From an uncultured Bacteroidaceae bacterium (GTDB lineage Bacteria; Bacteroidota; Bacteroidia; Bacteroidales; Bacteroidaceae): a stretch of DNA of 64,000 nucleotides. The position numbers and the translations under genes are program-made. The stretch covers positions 1-64,000 of the forward strand of contig CALULY010000010.1 in NCBI GenBank assembly GCA_944321635.1, given 5' to 3'. Shown piece after piece: positions 26,484-35,100 of this stretch; the first letter of the stretch is position 1; each line of letters begins with the position of its first letter. Below the pieces are notes generated by a model. That model was given only the letters and a program-made list of their open reading frames with translations, searched no databases and was not told the DNA's origin.

Positions 26484-28550
26484 TCAGTCAACGATGACTT
26501 TGTGAACCTTGTCCCCCACCCTGACGACAAACATACCGGCACCATCGACATGAATGGCAGTCACCGATGCGCCAGACACTGTTTCTGCGACCTTTGAGCC
26601 GGAGACATGATAGACCTCGACAGGCAGCCCTTCGTCTGCGGCAACGCATACGACTCCGTCTTTAGCGTAAACGTGTGAAACGTTGCCTGCGGTCTCCCCT
26701 ATCCCACTCGCAAGCTGGACGGCAACGACATTGGACGGCGCGGACTCATAGACGCCATTGACTGCTATAATATAATAATGGTATTCCGTGCCGGCCGTAA
26801 GACCATCGACACGGTGTGAGTTGGCGGTAAGTCCATCGTATGTCATTACCTCTTCTTGTCCGCCGGTCATGGAAGTGAGTACAAGGTTGTAGCTGTCAAC
26901 CCCTTCGACAGCCTCCCAATTGGCGACAAACGACGTGGATGTGACTTCGCTTGCGTCAAGTGCGACGGGCGACGCGACTGCATTGACATCTCCGCCCAAA
27001 TAGTCGAATGTCACCGTCTGCGCAGCCTCGTCCTTGACTATGCCTGTCACAGGGCGGTCGAGCACGTCGCCGCCGTAGGTCTTCATTGCCGGTCTGGACG
27101 TTGATGTGAACGAATCATTGCCATTGTAGGGGTACAAATCACCCTTCATGGTGTATGCATTATAGATGTTGTCGGCAGCCACCACATAGACACGCTTCTT
27201 CGCACCATTGTTGACGATGTTGCGTTCCCAGCTCGTCTCGTCATAGGCAATGCTCGTGATCATCAACCCCGACGCTTCCAATCCCTCATCCCAGCCTTGT
27301 TGCGCCCTCGACTCAAAGATGAAGTATTCGTCAGTGTCATCCTCATTGACGATTTTACAAGCGTCACGGCTCGTTGCAATGTTTTCCAACGTCACGGTCT
27401 GCGGCATCATGCCGAGGTCACGGATAGTAATCCATCCGCAGAATGCACGCTCGTATGCAGAATATCCGACGGGGACATAACCTTCACCGCAGTACATCCC
27501 ATAATCCATCACGCTCCATGTGTCCAACGTGAAATCACTGGCATCCCTCGTGTTGTACAAGTCAGGCAGTCCGAGCGTGTGGCTGTACTCGTGGCAGAAC
27601 GTCCCGATTCCGGCAGGCCTTTTACCTGACGATGGGCCGCGCCCTGTCAGCTCCGAGGAACAAGCGTAGGAGTCGACGAGCACGCCGTCCACCCTCGTGT
27701 TGTGCCCGAAATCCGTCAAATGGGCGGCGTGCGCCCAGACAGTGTTGCCGTCCGCGCCTTCCGCCTCGTTGTAGCCAGCATAGATGAGATACACCAAGTC
27801 AAGCACACCGTCGCCATCAAGGTCATATTTGCTCAAATCCACGCCTTCAAAATCAGCAGCCGCCACGCAAGCATCAGAGACCATCACGTCAGGATTGGAA
27901 TCGTTGCCATAGAAATCGTTCCCGCCATAGTATGCCATCGTCTGAGGCAAATCCACCGGGCCAACGATGTCAAACGTGGGACAAAACTTGCCACCGGATT
28001 GGTCAATGAAGTAGTCGCGGGCAGAGCCTATCGACCCGTATTTGTCATATCCCTCCGAGTTCATCATCGCCTCGATCTCCGAGACATCTGTCACAAACTT
28101 GGTGTCGCTGAAATTGACGAGGATGATGAGACCATGCACCTCCCCCTCAGCTGCCACAGCCTTGCGCAACACGTTGCCGGTGAATGGCTTGCGCTTGCTG
28201 CGCATCACCTGACCCTGCCTGTCAAAGCCTGAGACGACGGCCGACCTGTCAATCGATGCCACGAGTGCCTGCTCCTCGGTGTTCCTGTCGGCCGCATCCC
28301 TCGCGATGGCCGACGTGAGGGCGGATGTCCCGCTTGTCGCATAATGGTAGAAACCATCCTCGCCCATCCTGACGGGTATGCCATCGGCCGTGACATAGTA
28401 GTGTGCGAACTCGTCACCCATCAAGATGACTGTCAACTGCGTGCCGTCTGGCTGCGTGACCGTGAAAGGCGACTTGCGAGCCGGTGCGCCAAAGGCTGCT
28501 GCGGACAACATAAGCCCGGCGGCCATTGTGAGGTAAAATCGTTTGGTCAT
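26484..28550 (-). CDS. Secreted M6-family metalloprotease with fibronectin-type domain and sorting tail
   Basis: A 688-residue secreted zinc protease. The signal peptide is residues 1-21 (ends AAFGAP). The M6 catalytic domain follows, with the zinc motif HEYSHTLGLPD near 320 and WSVMDYGMYCGEGY just after, plus a Ca2+-like loop YDLDGDGVLDL near 245. A fibronectin type III-like domain spans about 510-605 (TSTSFVANWEAVEGVDSYNL). The last 75 residues resemble a Por-type (type IX secretion) sorting tail: VYHVSGSKV and GMFVVRVGDKVHKVIV. It would act outside the cell or on its surface, on proteins. Single gene, flanked by a family A array upstream. Confidence 0.88.
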   Translation of the reverse strand: MTKRFYLTMAAGLMLSAAAFGAPARKSPFTVTQPDGTQLTVILMGDEFAHYYVTADGIPVRMGEDGFYHYATSGTSALTSAIARDAADRNTEEQALVASIDRSAVVSGFDRQGQVMRSKRKPFTGNVLRKAVAAEGEVHGLIILVNFSDTKFVTDVSEIEAMMNSEGYDKYGSIGSARDYFIDQSGGKFCPTFDIVGPVDLPQTMAYYGGNDFYGNDSNPDVMVSDACVAAADFEGVDLSKYDLDGDGVLDLVYLIYAGYNEAEGADGNTVWAHAAHLTDFGHNTRVDGVLVDSYACSSELTGRGPSSGKRPAGIGTFCHEYSHTLGLPDLYNTRDASDFTLDTWSVMDYGMYCGEGYVPVGYSAYERAFCGWITIRDLGMMPQTVTLENIATSRDACKIVNEDDTDEYFIFESRAQQGWDEGLEASGLMITSIAYDETSWERNIVNNGAKKRVYVVAADNIYNAYTMKGDLYPYNGNDSFTSTSRPAMKTYGGDVLDRPVTGIVKDEAAQTVTFDYLGGDVNAVASPVALDASEVTSTSFVANWEAVEGVDSYNLVLTSMTGGQEEVMTYDGLTANSHRVDGLTAGTEYHYYIIAVNGVYESAPSNVVAVQLASGIGETAGNVSHVYAKDGVVCVAADEGLPVEVYHVSGSKVAETVSGASVTAIHVDGAGMFVVRVGDKVHKVIVD

Positions 28551-28719
28551 TGTCCTATCGCTATTTTATTAAATGAGGTAATCAATATTCACGTCGTATG
28601 CAAATATGACGATAATTATCTTTTCTCCCATCCACATGATGTTTTTTATTGCAATCAGCACATTGCAACGCGGCACTCCCGGCCATCCTGCCACGGCATC
28701 CGGCCATCTTGCGAAAAAG

Positions 28720-28798
28720 GTGCTTTGTAAGTCGCTATAACAACCTTTGTTAGTGGCAATAACAATGCTTGTTATTGCCACTAACAAAGGACATCTTT
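28720..28798. repeat. Family A array, copy 3 (three 22-base units)
   Basis: Units start at 28725, 28747 and 28769; the second and third form the inverted pair TTAGTGGCAATAACAA / TTGTTATTGCCACTAA. Edges GCTTTG and CAAAGGACATCTTTT recall copy 1. It sits between the start of the M6 protease gene and the end of rsmE; nothing else is seen in 28551-28872. Confidence 0.85.
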
Positions 28799-28872
28799 TC
28801 TGGGGTATTCTGACATCGGTTGCAAATGCATCAAGGACGACTGGCGCACAGGACTTGTCGGGCCTGCCAGGC

Positions 28873-29580
28873 TTATGTCTGATTGGGCAGATTGGCTGAC
28901 ACGCAGGCGACGAGAGCGGCGGTCTCAGTCCTCAGGCGCGAATTGCCAAGGCTGACGGGTTCAAACCCCGCCTCGACCGCCAATGCGACTTCGCTCTCGC
29001 TGAAATCACCCTCCGGACCGATCATCACTGTCACGTCTTCGCCAGGCGTGAATGCCAAGGGCAGATAGGTCTTGTCACCTTCGTTGCAGTGGGCGATGAA
29101 CTTGCGCCCGCCATGCTCCCTTGCCACGAAATCGGCAAACGGGGTCATCGCGTTCATCACTGGCATGATGGCTTTCTGCGATTGTTTTATAGCGGAAATC
29201 AGGATCCTCTCGACCCTTTCCATCTTTACGATGTGCCTCTCGGAGAAACGGCAATCGAGGAAGGTCAATTCGTCAAAGCCGACTTCAGCAATCTTCTCGA
29301 TGAGCCATTCCATGCGGTCAAGGTTCTTGGTTGGTGCAATGGCGATGTGGATGCGATTGCGCCACGGCTTCGCCCAATCCTCTCGTCCCAGGATCTCGAC
29401 CTTGCAACGCTTGCCGGCGGTCGATGCTATCCTGGCGTGAAAGAAATGCCCGCGCCCGTCAGTGACCATCACCTCGTCGCCTACGCCGAGGCGGAGGACT
29501 CGCAAGCAGTGCGACGACTCGTCATCTGACAAAACAAGCGTCTCCTCCAAGTCTGGAGCATAGAATATTGGAAGTTCCAT
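28873..29580 (-). CDS. rsmE: 16S rRNA (uracil1498-N3)-methyltransferase
   Basis: RsmE methylates U1498 in the decoding region of 16S rRNA. The 235 residues show an N-terminal PUA-like domain (HCLRVLRLGVGDEV) and a SPOUT knot with IGPEGDFSESEV near 190 and LGNSRLRTETAAL near 215, the SAM-binding loops. Complete. It lies six bases after the DUF151 protein gene on the minus strand, so the two are probably one transcript with the nucleoside transporter gene upstream. Confidence 0.94.
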   Translation of the reverse strand: MELPIFYAPDLEETLVLSDDESSHCLRVLRLGVGDEVMVTDGRGHFFHARIASTAGKRCKVEILGREDWAKPWRNRIHIAIAPTKNLDRMEWLIEKIAEVGFDELTFLDCRFSERHIVKMERVERILISAIKQSQKAIMPVMNAMTPFADFVAREHGGRKFIAHCNEGDKTYLPLAFTPGEDVTVMIGPEGDFSESEVALAVEAGFEPVSLGNSRLRTETAALVACVSANLPNQT

Positions 29581-29586
29581 CTGGCA

Positions 29587-30153
29587 TCATTCGTTTTCGT
29601 CCCTGGGCGTATCCGAAGACAATTCCTTGATTATGTCCCTCAACTTGGCTGCGGTCTCATAGTCCTCTGCCGAGATGGCTCGCTGGAGCTTTTTCTTCAG
29701 CCTCTCGATTTCATCACCGACCGAACGGCGTACGGCACGGTTGACATCCGGGACGATGTTCTCGGCTTCAACGATGGAGTCAAGCGCATATATCGGGCAA
29801 GAGAACCTCAATGCCAACGCGATTGCATCGGCGGCTTTCGCCTCAAGCATACCGCCCTCCTGGAAGACAAGATGGGCGTAGAATGTGCCATTGACGACAT
29901 TGAAGATGACCACCTCGTCGAGCACCTGGCCGGACATCGTTATGAAATCGGCAAAGACATCGTGGACAAGGGGGCGCACCACCTTGACATTCTGCATCAT
30001 CACGACGACGGACTGGGCTTCAGATTCGTTGACGAGGATGGGGAAATAGCGTGCGCCGTCCTTTTCGCCCATTATCAGAGCGAATATCCTGGCATTGTTC
30101 TGCGCACCGGCGACGCTCAACAATCTCAATTCGACCTTTTTATCCATAGGCAA
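29587..30153 (-). CDS. Bifunctional nuclease family protein (DUF151) with UVR motif
   Basis: A 188-residue protein with a DUF151/BFN domain (about 1-135; ILVNESEAQSVVVMMQNVKVVRPLVHD) followed by a UvrB/UvrC-type helical motif, AEDYETAAKLRDIIKEL, near 165-181. Plant and mycobacterial relatives are reported to have RNase and DNase activity, but the role in Bacteroidetes is unclear. It lies 15 bases after the transporter gene and six before rsmE. Confidence 0.88.
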   Translation of the reverse strand: MPMDKKVELRLLSVAGAQNNARIFALIMGEKDGARYFPILVNESEAQSVVVMMQNVKVVRPLVHDVFADFITMSGQVLDEVVIFNVVNGTFYAHLVFQEGGMLEAKAADAIALALRFSCPIYALDSIVEAENIVPDVNRAVRRSVGDEIERLKKKLQRAISAEDYETAAKLRDIIKELSSDTPRDENE

Positions 30154-30168
30154 CTAAAGACTTCCTTT

Positions 30169-31440
30169 TCATTTTGCGGCTTTGGCATAGGGCGCATCCT
30201 GCTTGTAACTGAACAACAGGGCGAAAGCCACGGCCACGACAAGGGCATACGCTGCGAAGATGAACCACACCTTTGACCATGCCTCGGCTTGCGGGGCAGT
30301 GCTGCTCATATCAATATAGGCATTGACCACTGCCTGCGCACCGAGAGTGCCTATTGTCGCGCCAAAGCCGTTAGTCATAAGCACAAACAGCCCTTGGGCA
30401 CTGGAGCGGAGGGAAGTGGAGGTCTCCTTGTCCACAAACAACGACCCGGAGATGTTGAAGAAGTCAAACGCAACACCATAGACGAGCATCGACAGCACAA
30501 ACATCCACACTCCCGAGCCAGGGTCGCCCAAACCGAACAGCCCGAACCGGAACACCCACGCCAGCATTGCAATGAGCATCACTGCCTTTATGCCATAACG
30601 ACGCAGGAAGAACGGTATCATCAATATGCACAACGCTTCCGATGCCTGGGAGATGGAAATCAATATGTTGGAATGCAGCACTCCGAAAGAGTCGGCATAC
30701 TGCGGCAGCGACTTGAAACTCTCCAAAAACGGATTGGCATAGCCATTGGTTATCTGCAACGACGCACCCAGCAGCATCGAGGAGATGAAAAACATAGCCA
30801 TCCTCTTTTGCTTGAACAGCGCGAATGCCTTCAAGCCGAGCGACTCGGCGACAGACTTGCTTTTCTCATGCTTGGCCAACGGGCATGACGGCAGGGTGAA
30901 ACTGTAAAAGAACAGCATGAAACTCAACACACCGGACAGCACAAACTGCATCGGAGTGCTCTGGAATCCAGTCAAGTCAACGACCCACATCAGGCAGATG
31001 AAACCTATCGTGCCAAATGTCCGTATGGGCGGGAAAGCCTTCACCGAGTCCTTGTGTGCCTTGTCGAGAGCCGTATATGCGACGGAGTTTGACAGACCGA
31101 GCGTCGGCATATAAAAAGCCACGCCCAATGAATACAAAGTGAAAAGACGTGAGAACTCAACGTCGGACGACACCATCCCGTAGACCCCAGTGCCGACCAT
31201 AGCCACACCTGACAACAGATGACACAGCCCGAGCAACCTCTGTGCAGGCACCCATCTGTCGGCGATGATGCCCATGATGGCAGGCATGAACAACGAAACA
31301 ATGCCCTGCATGGAGTAAAACCACCCGATCACGTCGCCCATTCCCACGCCGCCGAGATAGCGGCCCATGGATGTCAGATACGCTCCCCACACTCCAAATT
31401 GCAGGAAGTTCATCACTATCAGTCTCACACTTATATTCAT
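30169..31440 (-). CDS. Nucleoside:H+ symporter (NupG/XapB-type MFS)
   Basis: A 423-residue major-facilitator protein with twelve likely membrane helices. The opening NFLQFGVWGAYLTSMGRYLG is characteristic of the nucleoside:H+ symporter subfamily (NupG, XapB). It would import nucleosides for salvage; which ones cannot be told. First gene of a three-gene minus-strand set with the DUF151 protein and rsmE, 15 bases before the former. Confidence 0.88.
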   Translation of the reverse strand: MNISVRLIVMNFLQFGVWGAYLTSMGRYLGGVGMGDVIGWFYSMQGIVSLFMPAIMGIIADRWVPAQRLLGLCHLLSGVAMVGTGVYGMVSSDVEFSRLFTLYSLGVAFYMPTLGLSNSVAYTALDKAHKDSVKAFPPIRTFGTIGFICLMWVVDLTGFQSTPMQFVLSGVLSFMLFFYSFTLPSCPLAKHEKSKSVAESLGLKAFALFKQKRMAMFFISSMLLGASLQITNGYANPFLESFKSLPQYADSFGVLHSNILISISQASEALCILMIPFFLRRYGIKAVMLIAMLAWVFRFGLFGLGDPGSGVWMFVLSMLVYGVAFDFFNISGSLFVDKETSTSLRSSAQGLFVLMTNGFGATIGTLGAQAVVNAYIDMSSTAPQAEAWSKVWFIFAAYALVVAVAFALLFSYKQDAPYAKAAK

Positions 31441-31489
31441 GTTTCCTATCCTTTTTATGAAAAACGTAGCTAAAGTACTAATATTTCCC

Positions 31490-31497
31490 TACTTTTG
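31490..31497 (+). promoter_or_regulatory. Possible promoter of a short plus-strand RNA
   Basis: TACTTTTG matches TAnnTTTG on the plus strand. It points toward the hairpin terminator at 31641-31667, giving a predicted transcript of about 160 bases without an ORF. Weak: no clear -33 element. Confidence 0.35.
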
Positions 31498-31590
31498 TCG
31501 GGCAGCAACATCATTTTGCTTATGAGAAATTAGAATTCAGACAAATACGTATGCTTTAAATAGGAAAAAGCGTTTTTAGCATTATTCTTT

Positions 31591-31790
31591 CCATCTAAAA
31601 GTTTGGCGACTAATAGTTCCGATAGAGTAAGTGCGAAAATGCTCACGTTGCAAGCGTGGGCTTTTTGGTCATTTTATCGGAACGGGTTACGCCAAACACC
31701 TTAGATGGAGAAATTACCAAAAAGTGCCGCGCTTCTTTTGTATATGTATCCTCCATCATCCAAAGGCACTGACGGCGTAACCCGAAAAGC
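31591..31790. repeat. Nested inverted-repeat region with internal terminator
   Basis: Arm 1 (31591-31624, CCATCTAAAAGTTTGGCG...GTTCCGATA) is an imperfect inverted copy of arm 2 (31675-31707). Arm 2 also pairs with arm 3 (31751-31784): CGGGTTACGCC at 31684 is the exact complement of GGCGTAACCCG at 31774, and AGTGCC at 31723 pairs with GGCACT at 31765. So arm 2 can pair upstream or downstream, not both. Between arms 1 and 2 is a terminator-like hairpin (31641-31662, GCTCACG/CGTGGGC) followed by TTTTTGG. The rest of the gap 31441-31856 shows nothing else. Confidence 0.7.
31641..31667 (+). terminator. Hairpin plus T run inside the inverted-repeat region
   Basis: A 7-base-pair stem (GCTCACG with CGTGGGC, one G-U pair) is followed by TTTTTGG. 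It could end a short RNA or attenuate transcription into the secreted-protein gene at 31857. Confidence 0.65.
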
Positions 31791-31856
31791 CGCGAAATGA
31801 GTAGGGAGAACCGTGCCGTGCGAAAAACCACACACAACGCACGACCGACAAAAACC

Positions 31857-32414
31857 ATGATTGAAATGGATAAAAAACCAATCAGCCGCCTGTTGCCGCT
31901 GGCCATCATGCTGTGCTTTGGAGTGGCAGCCAAGGCGCAAAGCAGCCTGATACCGACCACAGCGATAAGCAACATGCCGGTCATCACCATCCAGGACATG
32001 AACCTTGACCGCAACGATTACACGATTCTCAAATCGATAAGCGCGACAGCAACCGTCAACTCTGACAACAAAAGGTCAAAAAGGACTATCACCGAGGAGA
32101 ACAACGAGTTCAAACTCATCTACGACATCGTAAAACACGACGGGGAAAGGTATTTGGAATACGAGGAATGCGAGGGCATCATCCGCCTGGGCTACATCGG
32201 AAGCACCAACATCTACAACTCCGAGTCCAACTACATCCCTGCCGAAGAGATTGTCAGGAGGCTCGCCCTTTACAGGCTCATCAACCTTGCAAAGGAATAC
32301 GGTGCTGACGCCCTGTTTGAGCCTACCATCACGACGACAGCGACCTCCAAGGAAAAGACCTTGACCTACAAGACCGAGGCATCGGCCAAACTAATCAAAA
32401 TCACTAACGACTAA
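31857..32414 (+). CDS. Secreted protein of unknown function
   Basis: I place the start at 31857 (MIEMDKKPISRLLPL) because a signal peptide follows directly and ends at VAAKAQS; an upstream ATG at 31797 would add 20 charged residues in front of it. The mature part (about 155 residues) has no membrane helix. It contains RLALYRLINLAKEYGADALFEP, a helix that resembles the part of several small bacterial envelope proteins that ends in a conserved GADA. I do not recognise a named family with confidence. It lies 11 bases before a lipoprotein gene, so the two products probably act together in the envelope. Confidence 0.7.
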   Translation: MIEMDKKPISRLLPLAIMLCFGVAAKAQSSLIPTTAISNMPVITIQDMNLDRNDYTILKSISATATVNSDNKRSKRTITEENNEFKLIYDIVKHDGERYLEYEECEGIIRLGYIGSTNIYNSESNYIPAEEIVRRLALYRLINLAKEYGADALFEPTITTTATSKEKTLTYKTEASAKLIKITND

Positions 32415-32425
32415 AACACGAAAAC

Positions 32426-33382
32426 ATGAAAAAGCTTGATTATCTTCTGATTCTTCTCACCGTCCTGCTCGCATCATGCGGCATGACACAGACAGTAGTG
32501 ACCCCGGAATCGCACACTATCCCGCTTTCGCTCTCAAAGATGCCAGCCTCCAACATATATATAAATATGGACTACGGCATCCGTCTCAACGTGACGGACA
32601 AGAGGGCGAGCACGGCCGTGCTAAACAAATATGATGTCAACCTCTTCAACACACCCCGCCCGCAGGTGAGCACCTACCCCGACATCACGTCATTCGTCTC
32701 CGAGAGCATGAGGCAGTACATGCAGACCATGGGGTTCGACCTCGACAGCGACATCAGCACCGACTATATGCTCCAGCTTGAGATCACCCAGTTCCAGATA
32801 AGCCTCCTCTCCGGCATGGGATGGATGGGCACTGTCTGCTTCGACCTGCAAATCTTTGACTCAAACAGGAAGCAAGTCTACCCAAGGACAGCCATAACGG
32901 GCCGCACCTCTGTCAATGGCGGGGCAAAAGACTTCACCAGCGCGACCCAGGCATTGAACGAGGCTTACGTCCAAGCTCTCGAAAACATCGACTGGGACAG
33001 GATCGCCTACTTCCTGAGGCGTGCTGAATCACCATCAGCCGAGAAGAACAAGAAAGTCACAGGCAGCGGCGACACCGCATTGGAGCACACCATCATCCGT
33101 TGGTTTGTTGACTCCACGCCAAAAGGGGCTGACATCTACTGGCGCGTCGTCTCGTCAACACCCGATGTCAAGAACACCAACCAGCTCTATCTCGGCACGA
33201 CACCCTACGAGAGCACCGAGTCGTTTGACATAAAGGGCTTGACATTCAACAACTCGGGCGACGTGCAGATAGAAATCTCCTGCGAAAAGGCCGGTTACGC
33301 CTCACAAAAGAAGCGGTTCAACCTCAGGCAAGCAATCGAGCAAAAGGAGATTTCCACGAAATTCAACCTTGTGGAGGAGTAA
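32426..33382 (+). CDS. Lipoprotein with PEGA-like C-terminal domain
   Basis: A 318-residue lipoprotein: signal peptide with lipobox LLASC (Cys18). Residues about 70-195 (SFVSESMRQYMQTMGFDL, YMLQLEITQFQIS, ALNEAYVQALENIDW) resemble the fold of auxiliary lipoproteins such as YajG or the ABC-linked LptE-like group. Residues 225-318 (DSTPKGADIYW, LGTTPYESTESF, ISCEKAGYASQKKRF) look like a PEGA-type surface domain. Function unknown. Co-directional with the secreted protein 11 bases upstream and followed by a terminator. Confidence 0.75.
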   Translation: MKKLDYLLILLTVLLASCGMTQTVVTPESHTIPLSLSKMPASNIYINMDYGIRLNVTDKRASTAVLNKYDVNLFNTPRPQVSTYPDITSFVSESMRQYMQTMGFDLDSDISTDYMLQLEITQFQISLLSGMGWMGTVCFDLQIFDSNRKQVYPRTAITGRTSVNGGAKDFTSATQALNEAYVQALENIDWDRIAYFLRRAESPSAEKNKKVTGSGDTALEHTIIRWFVDSTPKGADIYWRVVSSTPDVKNTNQLYLGTTPYESTESFDIKGLTFNNSGDVQIEISCEKAGYASQKKRFNLRQAIEQKEISTKFNLVEE

Positions 33383-33414
33383 GCCATTGATCGAAGTTCC
33401 AAAGGCATCCTCTG

Positions 33415-33448
33415 GCGGCCATCCCATCTGCGGGTGGCCGCTTTTGTT
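33415..33448 (+). terminator. Terminator after the lipoprotein gene
   Basis: GCGGCCATCCC (33415-33425) pairs with GGGTGGCCGC (33432-33441), followed by TTTTGTT. Confidence 0.82.
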
Positions 33449-33605
33449 CCACTGGCCCCGGACGTGGGATGCAGCTCATGTCAAAACGATTACTGAAGCA
33501 GCACATACGCCAACAAAGTGACATCAGAAACGCCACAAACGTGCCATCCAGTTAAAATATCATAATATATAGCCACAGGCATCACTCCCAGACACGCCGC
33601 AAAAG

Positions 33606-33613
33606 TATTTTTG
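33606..33613 (+). promoter_or_regulatory. Possible -7 element of ddh
   Basis: TATTTTTG lies 37 bases before the ddh start. No -33 element is evident. Confidence 0.45.
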
Positions 33614-33649
33614 CCGCATCAAAAAACAACCATTTAAACCACAACAAGA

Positions 33650-34549
33650 ATGAAGAAGATCAGAGCAGCCGTCATCGGATACGGCAACATCGGGCACTAC
33701 ACCGTCGAGGCACTGCAAGCCGCGCCCGACTTTGAGATAGCAGGCATCGTGCGCCGCGCCGGCGACGCTGACAAACCGGCGGAACTCGCCCCCTACGCCG
33801 TGGTCAAGAGCATCAAGGAACTGGCCGATGTCGATGTGGCCATCCTCGCCACCCCCACGAGGAGCGTCGAGCAGCACGCCAAGGAGTGCCTCGCGCTCGG
33901 CATAAACACCGTGGACAGCTATGACATACACACCGGCATCGTCGCCCTACGCCGCTCGCTCGACGAGACGGCGCGGCAGCACGGCGCGGTGTCCATCATC
34001 TCCGCCGGATGGGATCCGGGCAGCGACTCCATCGTCAGGGCACTCATGCAAAGCCTCGCGCCCAAGGGCCTCACCTACACAAACTTCGGTCCGGGCATGA
34101 GCATGGGGCATACCGTGGCGGTCAAAGCCATCGAGGGTGTCAAGGCGGCCTTGTCGATGACCATACCACTTGGCACGGGCATACACCGCCGCATGGTCTA
34201 CGTCGAATTGCAAGACGGCTACACCCTCCAGCAAGTCACGGCGTCAATCAAGGCTGACCCCTACTTCGCCAACGACGAGACGCACGTCATGCAAGTCGAG
34301 TCCGTCGATGCGCTCAAGGACATGGGACATGGTGTCAACCTGACACGCAAAGGTGTCTCGGGCAAGACGCACGACCAGCTCTTTGAGTTCAACATGCACA
34401 TCAACAACCCTGCGCTCACGGCACAAGTCCTCGTCAACGTGGCACGCGCCTCGATGCGCCAACAGCCGGGATGCTACACCATGATCGAGATACCCGTCAT
34501 CGACATGCTCCCAGGCGACAGGGAGGAACTCATCGCGCACCTCGTCTGA
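33650..34549 (+). CDS. ddh: meso-Diaminopimelate dehydrogenase
   Basis: Makes meso-2,6-diaminopimelate in one reductive step from tetrahydrodipicolinate, NADPH and ammonia, feeding lysine and peptidoglycan synthesis. The 299-residue protein has the nucleotide-binding IGYGNIGHYTVEAL near 10, DSYDIHTGI near 90, SAGWDPGSDSIVRALM near 120 and FGPGMSMGHTVAVKAI near 148, all matching Ddh. Length is normal for the family. Single gene with its own terminator. Confidence 0.94.
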   Translation: MKKIRAAVIGYGNIGHYTVEALQAAPDFEIAGIVRRAGDADKPAELAPYAVVKSIKELADVDVAILATPTRSVEQHAKECLALGINTVDSYDIHTGIVALRRSLDETARQHGAVSIISAGWDPGSDSIVRALMQSLAPKGLTYTNFGPGMSMGHTVAVKAIEGVKAALSMTIPLGTGIHRRMVYVELQDGYTLQQVTASIKADPYFANDETHVMQVESVDALKDMGHGVNLTRKGVSGKTHDQLFEFNMHINNPALTAQVLVNVARASMRQQPGCYTMIEIPVIDMLPGDREELIAHLV

Positions 34550-34577
34550 CCCTCTGCCAGAAACGCACAAACACTGA

Positions 34578-34613
34578 GACCGCCCACCGCGACAGCGATG
34601 GGCGGTCTTGTTT
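34578..34613 (+). terminator. Terminator of ddh
   Basis: GACCGCCCACCGC (34578-34590) pairs with GCGATGGGCGGTC (34595-34607), followed by TTGTTTT. Confidence 0.9.
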
Positions 34614-34790
34614 TATCCATGCGGAGAAAATGCAAGGCCGCGCCGCTTTGTCCTGCTCGCCTTGTTTGTCCTGTTGCCGGTGCAGGGGGATGTATGGACG
34701 CAAAATGTTGCGCATCCACTGCTACGCGCGGCCATTCAATGGGACGGAGCATGAGGTAAACCCGATCAAGTCAGGCCTAAACCTCCGCCA

Positions 34791-34971
34791 CTCACCGGGG
34801 AAAGTTCAACAAGGTCAGGCCAAAAGTTCATTATCCCCTGACATTAAGTTCATTCAGAAGTTTTGTTTATATAAACAAAAGTTCTGTTTATACATTCAAA
34901 AGTTTTGTTTATACTTTATGTCAGACCTATTTGAACTTTATGTCAGACCTTGTTGAACTTTCCCCGGCGAG
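34791..34971. mobile_element. Family C element, copy 1: MITE-like, 26-base terminal inverted repeats
   Basis: Left end 34791-34816 (CTCACCGGGGAAAGTTCAAC...) and right end 34946-34971 are inverted copies with one mismatch in 26 bases. The core holds two full 21-base units (34856, 34877) and a 17-base partial (34898) of AGAAGTTTTGTTTATATAAAC type, between AAGTTCATT and TTTATGTCA. No ORF. It lies between the convergent ddh and clpC genes; I see no other feature in 34614-35033. Confidence 0.75.
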
Positions 34972-35033
34972 AGATGGAAATTTGTGTCAGACATCACGGG
35001 ACAGGAGCTTTGCCGCTGCCGTCAGGGGATAAG

Positions 35034-35070
35034 AAAAAAACGGCGGGACACCACGATCGATGTCCCGCCG
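35034..35070 (-). terminator. Terminator of clpC
   Basis: Arms CGGCGGGACA (35041-35050) and TGTCCCGCCG (35061-35070) pair perfectly; on the minus strand seven T residues follow (35034-35040). Confidence 0.92.
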
Positions 35071-35100
35071 TTGCCGGTTGGTGCCGCGCATGGCCTGCGG

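Noticed and set aside
34856-34914. Repeats that might be a CRISPR array
   Set aside because: The units follow one another without unique spacers, alternate in orientation or form, and there are no cas genes in the window.
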